From: an uncultured Chitinophaga sp.
Lineage (GTDB): Bacteria > Bacteroidota > Bacteroidia > Chitinophagales > Chitinophagaceae
Length of the DNA stretch: 64,000 nt
Assembly: GCF_902168175.1 (NCBI RefSeq)
Contig: NZ_CABHOU010000108.1
Coordinates: forward strand, 124,001-188,000
Direction: 5' to 3'
This document shows, piece by piece, positions 50,234-59,796 of the stretch. Below the pieces are notes generated by a model. The model was not told where the DNA came from. It did not search any database and saw only the letters and a program-made list of their open reading frames with translations. The translations under genes and the position numbers were made by a program. The stretch's first letter is position 1; every line of letters starts with the position of its first letter.

Positions 50234-52446
50234 ACCGCCGCTTTTTTCATGTCTTTTAGTACCGAGTAAATCGCGTGCAGCTGGTCGCGTACGTGTTTTA
50301 TTTCCAGCATTTCCTCGCGGGCAGGTGTGTGACCTTGTCCCTGGTTAATCTGTTCCTGGCGAAGCGCTACCACATTGTCCAGGTGCGATTCCAGTTCCTG
50401 GAAAGCGCCCAGCTTCGGCATGTCTTCCAGGTGTTCGCCGGTTTTCATGAAATGTTCTACCTGGTCGATGATGGTGGTAATATATTGAGCGATGCCCGCA
50501 TATTCAGGCCGCTGGTATTTAATCTGGTGCTGCAACGCATAGTGCGCCAACTGAGCGATGTGGGATGATAGGGAATGACTTAATACCACGAAATGATACA
50601 CTTCTGAACCGTTCTTCTGTTTGTTTTTCGGCTCCGATAACATTCGCTGGAAAGCCGCCATCAGGTTGGCTGTACTTACATGCACATCTTTCCTTGATAA
50701 TTTATAATCTGTAAGCGAAAAATCCTGTGCGGTATACAACTTCATGATCTGCTCAAAATATTGCCGGTTGGTGTGCAGCATTTTAAACATATAGTCGGGC
50801 AGGAACTTGTACTCCCAGCTTGGCCAGAAGATGTAATTATAGGTAAACGCAATGGCTCCGCCAATGAGCGTGTCCAGCACACGCTGGCTGATGTTTTGAA
50901 AGTCGGCAGGGTAGAGGTAATGTAGCAGGAATACGATAAATGGTGTTGTAAAAACCACGCTCACCGTATAGTTGTAAGTCATAAAGCTGTACGAGCCGAT
51001 AATGCAGATAAGCATAATGACGAATATGGCCGTTGGGTTTTGCGTAACAAACAGTACGCCTACCGCGAACAAAGCCCCTATGATGGTGCCTATCATACGC
51101 TGATAACTGCGCGATTTGGTAAGGCTGAAGCCCGGTTTCATGATCACTACGATGGTCAGTAGTATCCAGTAAGTACGGCTGATGTCCAGCGCGTGGCCAA
51201 GCAGGTAGCCTGTTACAATGGCCAGGCTGGTGCGTACGCCGTGGCGGAATAAGTGCGAGTTGAAAGACAGGTTGTTGCGGAATGTTTCGAAATCGTAACG
51301 CTGGCGTGTCGTGAATTTAGCCAACTCCAGCTGCGGATCTATTTCTTCGTCTTTCACCCTTTCGAGCCTGGTAAGGCGGTGCAGGTTGTAAATACGCTGG
51401 GCAATGTGCTGCAGGTTGTCGACAATGTTGTTCAGCGGTATTAATCTTACACTTCGTTCTTTCAGGGTGGGAATGGTGGCGCCGATCGCCCGTATTTCCT
51501 TCTCCAGTTTTCCTATTTCCAGCTTTAGGTTCATTTTGGGCAGCGACCGTTGTCCTGAAGCAACTGACATACCGATCGATTCGAGTTCCTCGGTTACCTG
51601 TAAAATGGTGTTGTGCAATTGGGTGAGCAGGGGCGTGCCTTTCAGGCTCTTCTGGAGTGATGTGTAATCGATCTGGGAGGCCATAATTTCTTCCTGCATA
51701 TCCACCATATGCAGGAAGATAAGCACCATGCTTTTACTGATACTCGTAGTGCCTTGTTGCGCAGAACGCATTTTCAGTAATAATTCGCGCACAGCCTCCT
51801 GCCGTTCGTTTACCAGTACCTGCTGCGACAGTACGGCTTTATAATTTTCGGTGATATCAATGTCATCTTTATAGAAATTAGCCCTTAACCGCAGGTAATC
51901 TGCCGTTTCCTGTATACAATCGCCCAGGGTTTGCTGAATGGTGAGATAGGGCCGTATTTGCCATAATAACAAGGCCAGCAGCGAATACCAGATACAACCG
52001 GATAATACGAGGAAAGAGGCTTCCAGTGCCTTCGCCATCGGAAACTGCTCGCCAATGGTCGATACCATGACCAGTAAACAGCCAATACCAATATTGCCGC
52101 CGCGGTTGCCATATACCAGCAACATGGCGTAAAAAAAGCTGCAAATGGCCACCCATCCGGTAGTGAGCCAGGGGTTAGTGCTTACAATGCCTGTTACCAG
52201 GGCAGTAATGAAAATTAAACCCGTACTAATGAGCAGCCCATTCCGTTTATGGATGATGGTGCCGGGTATATCGGCCAGGGCTGTACATAATGCGCCCATG
52301 GAAATGGAAATGCCCACATCCAGCCGTCCCTGTGCTGCGAAAATAACCGAAGGTACCACCACACTCAGGGAAACGCGCAGGCCATTACTGAAATGATAAC
52401 TGTAGAGAAATGCCTTTACTTCTTTGAGCCAACGTTCTGTCTGCAA
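50206..52446 (-). CDS. FUSC-family inner-membrane protein (YccS/YhfK-like)
   Basis: 746 residues with the two-module FUSC layout: an N-terminal block of about six membrane segments (residues 20-170), a soluble alpha-helical part (residues 170-400), a second six-segment block (residues 410-530, IVTGYLLGHALDISRTYWIL, VVIMKPGF) and a C-terminal soluble domain of about 200 residues. Related proteins (aromatic-acid exporters AaeB, YccS) are thought to export small organic acids or to maintain the envelope. It is divergent from smc and overlaps bshC by 28 nt at its 3' end. Confidence 0.88.
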   Translation of the reverse strand: MQTERWLKEVKAFLYSYHFSNGLRVSLSVVVPSVIFAAQGRLDVGISISMGALCTALADIPGTIIHKRNGLLISTGLIFITALVTGIVSTNPWLTTGWVAICSFFYAMLLVYGNRGGNIGIGCLLVMVSTIGEQFPMAKALEASFLVLSGCIWYSLLALLLWQIRPYLTIQQTLGDCIQETADYLRLRANFYKDDIDITENYKAVLSQQVLVNERQEAVRELLLKMRSAQQGTTSISKSMVLIFLHMVDMQEEIMASQIDYTSLQKSLKGTPLLTQLHNTILQVTEELESIGMSVASGQRSLPKMNLKLEIGKLEKEIRAIGATIPTLKERSVRLIPLNNIVDNLQHIAQRIYNLHRLTRLERVKDEEIDPQLELAKFTTRQRYDFETFRNNLSFNSHLFRHGVRTSLAIVTGYLLGHALDISRTYWILLTIVVIMKPGFSLTKSRSYQRMIGTIIGALFAVGVLFVTQNPTAIFVIMLICIIGSYSFMTYNYTVSVVFTTPFIVFLLHYLYPADFQNISQRVLDTLIGGAIAFTYNYIFWPSWEYKFLPDYMFKMLHTNRQYFEQIMKLYTAQDFSLTDYKLSRKDVHVSTANLMAAFQRMLSEPKNKQKNGSEVYHFVVLSHSLSSHIAQLAHYALQHQIKYQRPEYAGIAQYITTIIDQVEHFMKTGEHLEDMPKLGAFQELESHLDNVVALRQEQINQGQGHTPAREEMLEIKHVRDQLHAIYSVLKDMKKAAVHASAITQN

Positions 52447-52759
52447 ACGAATGAAATTGATTTATTTACAAAGGTACAATTAACTGACTATCCGCAAGCG
52501 TCAAATGCTGTGCCTGTTATAGGGAGCGTTGTATTTTTTCGCTGTTGCTCAGTTGATTAAGCAGCCATGGCCAACGCTTATCAACAACTGTGTATAAATA
52601 AACGGGGGTTATTAAAGAGAGAAAATTAAATTACGAATCCTTTTGCACCATATCTGGCTCACAAACCTGGCTAACCCCTTGGTTCACAAGCTGATGGCTA
52701 AATTTACCGGCTATATGGTTTAAAATTATATCTTTGACGGCTTATTTAAAAAAGGACCA
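52447..52759. other. 313-bp divergent region between FUSC and smc genes
   Basis: No gene. Contains DnaA-box-like sequences, TTATCAACA at 52578-52586 and TTATACACA on the minus strand at 52589-52597, as a close inverted pair, then an A/T-rich stretch (52597-52660). The right end holds the smc promoter. Confidence 0.5.
52729..52736 (+). promoter_or_regulatory. Probable -7 box of smc promoter (TATCTTTG)
   Basis: An exact TAnnTTTG match, 23 nt before the GTG start. A TTTA at 52703-52706 is a possible -33 element, 22 bp upstream. Confidence 0.5.
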
Positions 52760-55700
52760 GTGCGCTTAAAAACACTAGAGATTAAAGGATTTAAAAGTTT
52801 TGCCGATAAAACGGTGTTACACTTCGATGAGGGTGTAACTGGCGTAATCGGGCCTAACGGCTGCGGCAAAAGTAATATCATCGACTCTATCCGCTGGGTG
52901 ATAGGGGAACATAAGATCAGCAACCTGCGTTCGGAGAACCAGGCCGGGCTGGTGTTTAACGGTTCCCGTACCCGCTCCGCCAGTGGTATGGCGGAAGTGA
53001 GCCTTACCTTCGAAAATACCAAAAACGTACTTCCTACCGAGTTTACTACGGTAACTATTACACGTAAATTTTATAAGAACGGCGATAGCGAATACCGCCT
53101 TAACGATGTGGCCTGCCGCCTTAAAGACATCCACAACCTCTTTATGGACACCGGGGTAAGCACTGACTCCTACGCCATTATCGAGCTGGGCATGGTAGAC
53201 GATATCATCAAGGATAAGGAGAACAGCCGCCGCCGCATGCTGGAGCAGGCCGCTGGTATCTCCATCTACAAAACCCGTAAAAAAGAAGCTAAATCCAAAC
53301 TGGATGCCACCGAAGGTGACCTCAACCGTATCGAGGACCTGCTGTTTGAGATCAACAACAACTTAAAAACGCTCGAAAGCCAGGCCCGTAAGGCGGAACG
53401 CTTCTACGAAATCAAGAAGGAATACAAAGAGATCAGTATAGAACTGGCCAAAGCTGCCCTCGAAGGCTTTAACGTAACGTTTAAGGACCTTACCGACCAG
53501 CAGCAGGCGGAAATAGACAAGAAATCGGCCCTGGAAGCGGAAATAGCCACTGAAGAGGCGTCCGTGGAAGAGGACAAACTGCACTTTGTTGCCAAGGAAC
53601 GCGAACTGCAGGTGTTGCAGCGCTCCTTCAACGAACTGGTATCTACCATCCGTACTAAAGAGAATGATAAGAACCTTGCCTCGCAGCAACTCACTTATCT
53701 GCGCGAGAGGGAAAAGAATCTCAGCGACTTCCTGAACAATGCGGAAAGTAACCTGCAGGGCTTAACAGAGTCTATCAGTTTTACCCAAAGGCAGGGCGAA
53801 GAAGAAGCCGAGGTGTTCGAATCAATGCAGGACGAACTGGAAACGCTCCAGGAAATGGTGGATGGCAAGAAGGAACAGTTCCATCAAAAGAAACAAAACC
53901 TCGAAAACCTGCGCCGCGACCAGCAACAATGGCAACGCCAGCAATTTGAAGCGGAAAAGAAAGTAGCGGTGGCCGATACATCTGTACAGAACCTGCAAAG
54001 GAGCATTCAACAGTTACAGGAAGAAAAGACGGCCCGCGAAACACAGATCCAGCAACTGAAAGAAGAGAAGGAAATTCTCCAGGATACCGTAGATACCCGC
54101 AAAGACGAACTGGAAGAAATGGTGCGTTTCCAGGAAGAAACGAAAGGCAAGATACTGGCCACCCAGGGCGATATTGAAGCACTGCGTGATAAACTGGTGG
54201 ACGAAAACCGTAAACTGGACAGCCGCAAGAACGAATACGACCTGTTAAAATCGCTAGTGGATAGTCTCGAAGGTTATCCGGAGAGCATCAAGTTCCTGAA
54301 AAAGAATAACGAGTGGAATAACAAAGCACCCATCCTCAGTGATGTGTTTTTCTGTAAAGAAGAATACCGCACCTGCGTGGAGAACCTGTTGGAACCGTAT
54401 CTCAACTATTACGTAGTAAACAATGCAGCAGAGGCCATACAGGCTATTCACCTGCTGGATGCTAATAAAAAGGGTAAAGCCAATTTCTTTATCCTCGATC
54501 AGTTCAATCACCAGGCGGGCGCGCTGTTTACGCCCCCAGGTACTATTTCCGCACTTGATGTGGTGGAGATAGATGAAAAATACAGGGGACTGGGTAACTA
54601 CCTGCTCGCCAAAGTATTTATCTCGGAAGATGTTACTGCTATTGATTTTGACCAACTGCCTGAAAAGGATGTGCTGATCATTGAGAAAAGCGGCCGTATG
54701 CATCGTGGTAAATACAGCTTCAGCGGTGGATCGGTAGGTGCCTTCGAAGGTAAAAAACTGGGCCGTGCAAAGAACCTGGAAAAACTGGAAGCGGAAATCC
54801 GCGACCTGGAAAATACGGTGGGCGACCTTCGTGATGCCATCCAGGCGAAACATAATGAAGTGCTGGGTTACAACAGCCAGCTGAACGAGAATAATATTAA
54901 TGCTGCCAAAGAGCGTATCAACCAGTTAAACAACCAGGTGTTCGGCCTCCAGAACAGGATCGAGAACTTTCATCACCTGATAGAAACCGGCGATAAACGC
55001 CTGGCGGAAATGCAGCAATCGCTGCAGGATAACCAGGACAGCATTTCTGATGTTCGTGATGAGCTGGATACACTCAACGACCGCGTACATGTTCTGCACG
55101 ACAGCATCGTAGAAGCTGATCGCGCTGCTCAGGACGCAGAATCGCAGTTTAACCAGGCCAACGTGCAATTTAATAACCAGAACCTGCAGCATACCCGTCA
55201 GCAAAGCAAAGTGGCCGGCCTGGCGCAGGAACTGGAGTTCAAACGTAAACAACTGAGCGATCTGCATATTCAGATCACTAACAATAAAGCCCAGCTGGAA
55301 GACACGGTAGCTAACCTGTCGGCGGCTGAGGATAAACTGGGTACTGCGGAAGATGGCCTGCTTGACCTGTTCCGTAAGAAAGAAGAAGAAGAGAAAGAGC
55401 TGAACGAGAAAGACCAGGAATACTACAACTTCCGTAACGGACTCCAGGAAAGAGAAACCGCCCTGCGTGCCAAACAACGCAGCCGTGAGCAGATGGACCA
55501 GGCCCTCACCCTTATCAAAGACAAGGTGAATGAACTCAAACTGCAACTGGCCTCTATGAAAGAGCGCCTGAGCGTGGAGTTCAAAGTAAACCTGGATGAG
55601 ATCCTTGACGAGGCCCGCAGCAGCACGCTGTCTGCCGACGAACTGCAGGGTAGTGCCGAGCGTTTGAAAAAACGTCTCGAAAATATGGGGGAGATCAACC

Positions 55701-56290
55701 CAACCGCCATTGAAGCCTACACCGAAATGCGCAAACGTTACGAGTTCATCCTCGAACAGAAAAACGACCTTGTAAGTGCGAAAGAATCACTCCTCGCCAC
55801 AATACAGGAAGTAGAAACCACTGCCAACCAGAAGTTCCTCGATACCTTTAACCAGGTAAAAGAAAACTTCGTTCGCGTATTTAAGGCACTGTTTACTGAA
55901 GAAGACCAGTGTGATATGATCCTTAACGACCCGTCCAACCTGGCGGATACCGGTATCGAGATCATCGCCAAACCGAAAGGCAAACGCCCTGCCGCCATCA
56001 CCCAGCTGTCTGGTGGTGAAAAAACACTCACCGCTACGGCACTATTGTTCGCTATTTACCTGATCAAACCTGCACCGTTCTGTATCCTCGATGAGGTGGA
56101 CGCACCGCTGGATGACGCAAACGTTGGTAAATTCACGAACATGATCCGCAAATTCTCCGATAACTCTCAGTTCATCATTGTTACGCACAACAAGCAAACA
56201 ATGGCCTCTGTAGACGTTATTTACGGTGTAACCATGCAGGAGCCCGGGGTGAGCAAGCTGGTGCCGGTGGATTTCAGAAGCCTGAACTAA
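52760..56290 (+). CDS. smc: Chromosome segregation ATPase SMC
   Basis: 1176 residues, the full family length. Walker A GPNGCGKS at residues 31-38; two long coiled-coil arms (about 170-500 and 665-1010) around a hinge (about 510-640); C-terminal signature QLSGGEKTLTATAL followed by the Walker B strand PFCILDEVDAPLDD. SMC forms the condensin ring that organises and separates chromosomes. The start is GTG: MRLKTLEIKGFKSFADKTV is the canonical beginning, so the GTG is secure. ScpA and ScpB are not in the window. A promoter precedes it and a terminator follows, so it is transcribed alone. Confidence 0.98.
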   Translation: MRLKTLEIKGFKSFADKTVLHFDEGVTGVIGPNGCGKSNIIDSIRWVIGEHKISNLRSENQAGLVFNGSRTRSASGMAEVSLTFENTKNVLPTEFTTVTITRKFYKNGDSEYRLNDVACRLKDIHNLFMDTGVSTDSYAIIELGMVDDIIKDKENSRRRMLEQAAGISIYKTRKKEAKSKLDATEGDLNRIEDLLFEINNNLKTLESQARKAERFYEIKKEYKEISIELAKAALEGFNVTFKDLTDQQQAEIDKKSALEAEIATEEASVEEDKLHFVAKERELQVLQRSFNELVSTIRTKENDKNLASQQLTYLREREKNLSDFLNNAESNLQGLTESISFTQRQGEEEAEVFESMQDELETLQEMVDGKKEQFHQKKQNLENLRRDQQQWQRQQFEAEKKVAVADTSVQNLQRSIQQLQEEKTARETQIQQLKEEKEILQDTVDTRKDELEEMVRFQEETKGKILATQGDIEALRDKLVDENRKLDSRKNEYDLLKSLVDSLEGYPESIKFLKKNNEWNNKAPILSDVFFCKEEYRTCVENLLEPYLNYYVVNNAAEAIQAIHLLDANKKGKANFFILDQFNHQAGALFTPPGTISALDVVEIDEKYRGLGNYLLAKVFISEDVTAIDFDQLPEKDVLIIEKSGRMHRGKYSFSGGSVGAFEGKKLGRAKNLEKLEAEIRDLENTVGDLRDAIQAKHNEVLGYNSQLNENNINAAKERINQLNNQVFGLQNRIENFHHLIETGDKRLAEMQQSLQDNQDSISDVRDELDTLNDRVHVLHDSIVEADRAAQDAESQFNQANVQFNNQNLQHTRQQSKVAGLAQELEFKRKQLSDLHIQITNNKAQLEDTVANLSAAEDKLGTAEDGLLDLFRKKEEEEKELNEKDQEYYNFRNGLQERETALRAKQRSREQMDQALTLIKDKVNELKLQLASMKERLSVEFKVNLDEILDEARSSTLSADELQGSAERLKKRLENMGEINPTAIEAYTEMRKRYEFILEQKNDLVSAKESLLATIQEVETTANQKFLDTFNQVKENFVRVFKALFTEEDQCDMILNDPSNLADTGIEIIAKPKGKRPAAITQLSGGEKTLTATALLFAIYLIKPAPFCILDEVDAPLDDANVGKFTNMIRKFSDNSQFIIVTHNKQTMASVDVIYGVTMQEPGVSKLVPVDFRSLN

Positions 56291-56366
56291 CCAGATTTTT
56301 ACCGTTCCTCCCGTTTAATCGATTTTTAAGGAGATTGTTTTGAATTTCCTTTTATTTTAGCGCCAG

Positions 56367-56398
56367 ACCGCACTTTAGATAACTAAAGGCGGTTTTTT
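56367..56398 (+). terminator. Rho-independent terminator after smc
   Basis: ACCGC / GCGGT and CTTTAG / CTAAAG form an 11-bp stem with one bulged A and a 4-nt loop, followed by TTTTT. Confidence 0.85.
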
Positions 56399-56414
56399 GC
56401 AATCGATAGAATAA

Positions 56415-58712
56415 ATGAAGTACAACAGCCAAATTCACGTATTACTGGCCGCCGCCTGTTTCCTCGTTACAGCCTGCAACCAGTCACCTGCTACCGACAA
56501 TAAAAGAGCGGCCGACTCCCTGGCCGCCCGAAAGGAATTTGCGAATTCCCCGGTGGTATCCGCTGAGCAATCCCTGAAGCATTTACAGATCGAAAAGGGT
56601 TTTTCCATCGGCCTCGTCGCCTCCGAACCGCAGGTAATTGCACCCGTTGCCATGACCTTCGACGAACACGGACGCATGTGGGTGGTGGAAATGACGGGGT
56701 ATATGCCCGATACTGTTGGCACAGGGGAAGATCTGAAAGATGGTAAGGTGGTGATCCTTGAAGATACCGACAAGGACGGACGCGTGGATAAACGTACCGT
56801 ATTCCTGGACTCTCTTGTAATGCCCCGCGCCGTATGTCTTATTGAAAATGGCGTACTCATTGCCGAGCCGCCATACCTGTGGTTTGTAGAGCGCGACGGC
56901 GACAAGCCCGGCCGCAAAACCCTGGTAGACGCCGCGTATGCGCCGGATGGCAATGTAGAACATCAACCCAATGGTCTTTTACGCGCCATGGATAATTGGA
57001 TTTATAATGCCAAATCGGACACACGTTACCGTAAAAAAGGTAACCAGTGGCTGATAGAGAAAACACATTTCCGCGGACAATGGGGCATCACGCAGGACAA
57101 CTATGGCCGGCTGTACGTCAACAACAACTCTGTAAATCTCGAAGGGGATTTCTTTCCGCCCGGCTTCGGTGCTGCCAATGAAAACCAGCGAAGCGTTGCC
57201 GGTTATAAAGAACGCATTGTAAAAAATAACCGCGTATATCCTATCCGTGCTACACCGGGTGTAAACCGTGGTTACTCAAAAGGTACGCTCAGTGACAGCC
57301 TGCGCCTGGTGAACTTCACCGCCGCCTGCGGACCGATGATCTACCGTGGCGGCCTGTTTGGAAAGGACTATGACCAAAACGCCTTTGTTGCCGAGCCTTC
57401 TGCCAACCTTATTAAACGCAATATCCTGCACGATAGTGATTATGCGGTAGTAGGTAAACAGGCGTATGCCGATAGTGAGTTTGTGGCCAGTACAGATGAG
57501 CGCTTCCGCCCGGTAAACCTCTTCACCGGTCCCGATGGCGCTATGTATGTATTAGATATGTACCGCGGGATCATTCAGCATAAAACCTTCCTCACAGACT
57601 ATCTGAAGAATGAAATACGTATGCGCAACCTTACGCTGCCGCTGAACTGTGGCCGTATTTACCGCATTGCACCGACGAATAAAACAGCTACAGTGCCCGA
57701 TTTCAACGTTCCATCCGGTAGTTTGGTAGCGCTGTTAGATCATCCTAATGGCTGGGTGCGCGATAAGGCGCAACAGTTGCTGGTAGATAAACATCCGGCC
57801 GATGCTGTTCCATTATTGAAGGAACGACTGCTTAATACCTCGAAGCCAATTGGCCTCCTGCACGCGCTGTGGACGCTGGAAGGGATGAACGTGCTGAACT
57901 TCGATATCGTAAAACCTTTGTTACTACAGGGTGATGGTCAGCTTAAACTACAGGCAATGGCCACGCTGCCCTCGATACTAAATGCAGGCAACCAGGCAGC
58001 CATTATCGGCTTGTTGAAAACTTTTGACACCGATCCCCGCACTGCGCCTTTACTGGGCTATTTGCTGCCTTTCCTGCGTAAATATGATGCCCCGGCTGCG
58101 GATGCATTACTTACGCAGTTGAGCCGCCTGTACGCCAACAACCGTTTCGTGGCCGATGCGGTCATCAGCGCTTCGCAGAACCATGAAAAGGAACTCCTGC
58201 AAGATATCCGCGCCTGGAACCCGGATACGGCACTGGTCATCAATAAGCGTTTGCAGAAAGTGATGCGCGATATTGAAGAAAGTAAGAACGCTAAACTGAG
58301 TGACGCGGTATTGAACGACTATCCGCGCGGTTATAAAATATTCACAACCGTTTGCCAAACCTGCCATGGCCCGGATGGTAACGGTATACAATCGCTGGCG
58401 CCGCCGTTAAACGAATCGCAATGGGTTACCGGCGAAAGGCAAAGGCTGATCGCCATCGTATTGCATGGCTTAACCGGCCCTGTGGAAGTAAATGGGAAGC
58501 TCTATAAGGCGCCTGAATATGGTGGCGATATGCCCGGTATTGGTAATAATGACGAGTTCTCCGATGCAGACATTGCGCAGCTACTCAGCTTTATCAGAAA
58601 CGCCTGGAGCAATAACGCGGAGAAGATAACCGCGAAAGATATCCAGGATGTGCGTAAACGTTTAAAAGGCAGGCAAAAGGCCTTCACCATTGAAGAAATT
58701 CTAAAATTGTGA
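56415..58712 (+). CDS. Membrane-anchored dehydrogenase with C-terminal cytochrome c
   Basis: 765 residues. The lipoprotein signal peptide has a VTAC lipobox (C21). Residues about 50-420 form a beta-propeller of the PVC/Bacteroidota membrane-bound dehydrogenase type (FDEHGRMWVVEMTGYMP, ILEDTDKDGRVDKRT, then VLDMYRGIIQHKTFLTDYL). Residues about 440-610 look like HEAT-type alpha repeats. The C-terminal 110 residues carry a c-type heme motif C-x-x-C-H (VCQTCHGPDGNG) near residue 652. Such proteins are thought to oxidise sugars or sugar alcohols in the periplasm. Substrate and electron acceptor are unknown. Confidence 0.83.
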   Translation: MKYNSQIHVLLAAACFLVTACNQSPATDNKRAADSLAARKEFANSPVVSAEQSLKHLQIEKGFSIGLVASEPQVIAPVAMTFDEHGRMWVVEMTGYMPDTVGTGEDLKDGKVVILEDTDKDGRVDKRTVFLDSLVMPRAVCLIENGVLIAEPPYLWFVERDGDKPGRKTLVDAAYAPDGNVEHQPNGLLRAMDNWIYNAKSDTRYRKKGNQWLIEKTHFRGQWGITQDNYGRLYVNNNSVNLEGDFFPPGFGAANENQRSVAGYKERIVKNNRVYPIRATPGVNRGYSKGTLSDSLRLVNFTAACGPMIYRGGLFGKDYDQNAFVAEPSANLIKRNILHDSDYAVVGKQAYADSEFVASTDERFRPVNLFTGPDGAMYVLDMYRGIIQHKTFLTDYLKNEIRMRNLTLPLNCGRIYRIAPTNKTATVPDFNVPSGSLVALLDHPNGWVRDKAQQLLVDKHPADAVPLLKERLLNTSKPIGLLHALWTLEGMNVLNFDIVKPLLLQGDGQLKLQAMATLPSILNAGNQAAIIGLLKTFDTDPRTAPLLGYLLPFLRKYDAPAADALLTQLSRLYANNRFVADAVISASQNHEKELLQDIRAWNPDTALVINKRLQKVMRDIEESKNAKLSDAVLNDYPRGYKIFTTVCQTCHGPDGNGIQSLAPPLNESQWVTGERQRLIAIVLHGLTGPVEVNGKLYKAPEYGGDMPGIGNNDEFSDADIAQLLSFIRNAWSNNAEKITAKDIQDVRKRLKGRQKAFTIEEILKL

Positions 58713-58765
58713 AAATATATATGGAAAAGGAGGAGGAGTGCATCTTCCTCCTAAATTCCTGGTAT

Positions 58766-59143
58766 ATGAAGAAACTAATTTTGTCTTGTATGGCGCTTAG
58801 TTTTGCAGGCATCGTTGCCGCGCAAGAGAAGAAGGCCGAGCAGGTGAAGTTCACACCACCTGTGATAAAAAAGGATACGGAGCCGGTTAAATTTAAACCG
58901 CCTGTTATTAAAAAAGACGAGGAGAGGCCTGTGCCGCCACCACCTCCACCCAAAATGAAAAAGGCACCATCTCCGGCCGTGTCCGGGTCGCCTAAAGCGC
59001 CGCCGCCACCACCGAAAGTGGAGAAGGTGAAGTTTGCACCTCCTAAAATAAAGGAAACGCCACCTCCGCCTCCGCCAGCTCCTCCTAAAGTAAAAGAAGT
59101 TCCTCCTCCTCCGCCACCAGTACCACCAGCAAAAAAAGATTAA
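58766..59143 (+). CDS. Proline-rich repetitive exported protein
   Basis: 125 residues from ATG 58766 (M20 of the open frame), chosen because it gives a signal peptide (MKKLILSCMALSFAGIVAA, cut before Q). The mature protein is a repeat of VKF-x-PP-x-IKK-like and P5-P6 runs, for example VKFTPPVIKKD, VKFKPPVIKKD and VKFAPPKIKE, alternating with PPPPPPKMKK-type blocks. It is about one third Pro and one fifth Lys and should form an extended polyproline II rod, perhaps a periplasmic spacer. It has no TonB domain. A strong terminator follows. Confidence 0.72.
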   Translation: MKKLILSCMALSFAGIVAAQEKKAEQVKFTPPVIKKDTEPVKFKPPVIKKDEERPVPPPPPPKMKKAPSPAVSGSPKAPPPPPKVEKVKFAPPKIKETPPPPPPAPPKVKEVPPPPPPVPPAKKD

Positions 59144-59160
59144 TCAGATAAATAAAAAAA

Positions 59161-59191
59161 AGGTTGCTCAGTTTTGAGTAACCTCTTTTTT
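59161..59191 (+). terminator. Terminator after proline-rich protein gene
   Basis: A 10-bp stem AGGTTGCTCA / TGAGTAACCT (one G-T pair), 4-nt loop, then C and TTTTTT. Confidence 0.8.
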
Positions 59192-59208
59192 ATTGGGATA
59201 CATGGCAG

Positions 59209-59718
59209 TTACTTACTGGTTGTAAAAGCTATCTTATCGCCAAATACGATCTTGTGTTTATCAATAAATCCGGCATTCACTTCTACCACGTACATCGCGT
59301 CTTTATAAGATGGCAAACTTTCTTCAGAAAGGGGCGTAGCGTACTTCTGCACTGATACAATTTCCTTATCAGCATTTACATATACGATGTCAAGCGAGAT
59401 GTAGGTGTTCTTCATATAAAATGATTGTTGTCCGGCTTCGGGGAAGATGAACAACATGCCCTGCGATTCATCCATGGACTTGCGGTACATTAAACCGGTA
59501 GCCCGTTGTTCATTGGTGGTGGCCAGTTCTACGTCTATGCTACGTATCGTATCGCCGGTGGCTTTACTAATGAAGGATAACTCGCCTTGTTTGTTAAATG
59601 CGGGCGCACTTGCCGTAGTGGTTTCGGTACTGGTGTTAGCGGGTGCTTTCCTGTCGCCGCATGCTGCTGCGTTTACTACCAGGGCAATGCCCAGCAGGAT
59701 TTTCTGTATAATGGCCAT
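59209..59718 (-). CDS. DUF192 lipoprotein
   Basis: 169 residues from ATG at 59718; a GTG 2 codons upstream is less likely. The signal peptide has a lipobox (VNAAC, Cys about 20). The DUF192 fold follows at residues 50-169: LATTNEQRATGLMYRKSMDESQGMLFIF, then QSFYMKNTYISLDIVYVNADKEI, and YVVEVNAGFIDKH. DUF192 proteins are small beta-barrels of unknown enzymatic role, typically exported. It is flanked by terminators on both sides. Confidence 0.9.
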   Translation of the reverse strand: MAIIQKILLGIALVVNAAACGDRKAPANTSTETTTASAPAFNKQGELSFISKATGDTIRSIDVELATTNEQRATGLMYRKSMDESQGMLFIFPEAGQQSFYMKNTYISLDIVYVNADKEIVSVQKYATPLSEESLPSYKDAMYVVEVNAGFIDKHKIVFGDKIAFTTSK

Positions 59719-59760
59719 AATCACTATTTTTCTGCACCTTAAGATAAGAAAAGCTGGTAA

Positions 59761-59789
59761 ACAAAAAGGCCTGCATCGCGCAGGCCTTT
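59761..59789 (-). terminator. Terminator of mqnE (minus strand)
   Basis: A 10-bp stem AAAGGCCTGC / GCAGGCCTTT with a 5-nt loop; on the minus strand it is followed by a T tract (TTTTTGTTT). Confidence 0.8.
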
Positions 59790-59796
59790 CTGATAT

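Noticed and set aside
52447-52759. Replication origin
   Set aside because: Only two DnaA-box-like sites, no dnaA nearby and no way to compute skew; kept only as a regulatory observation.
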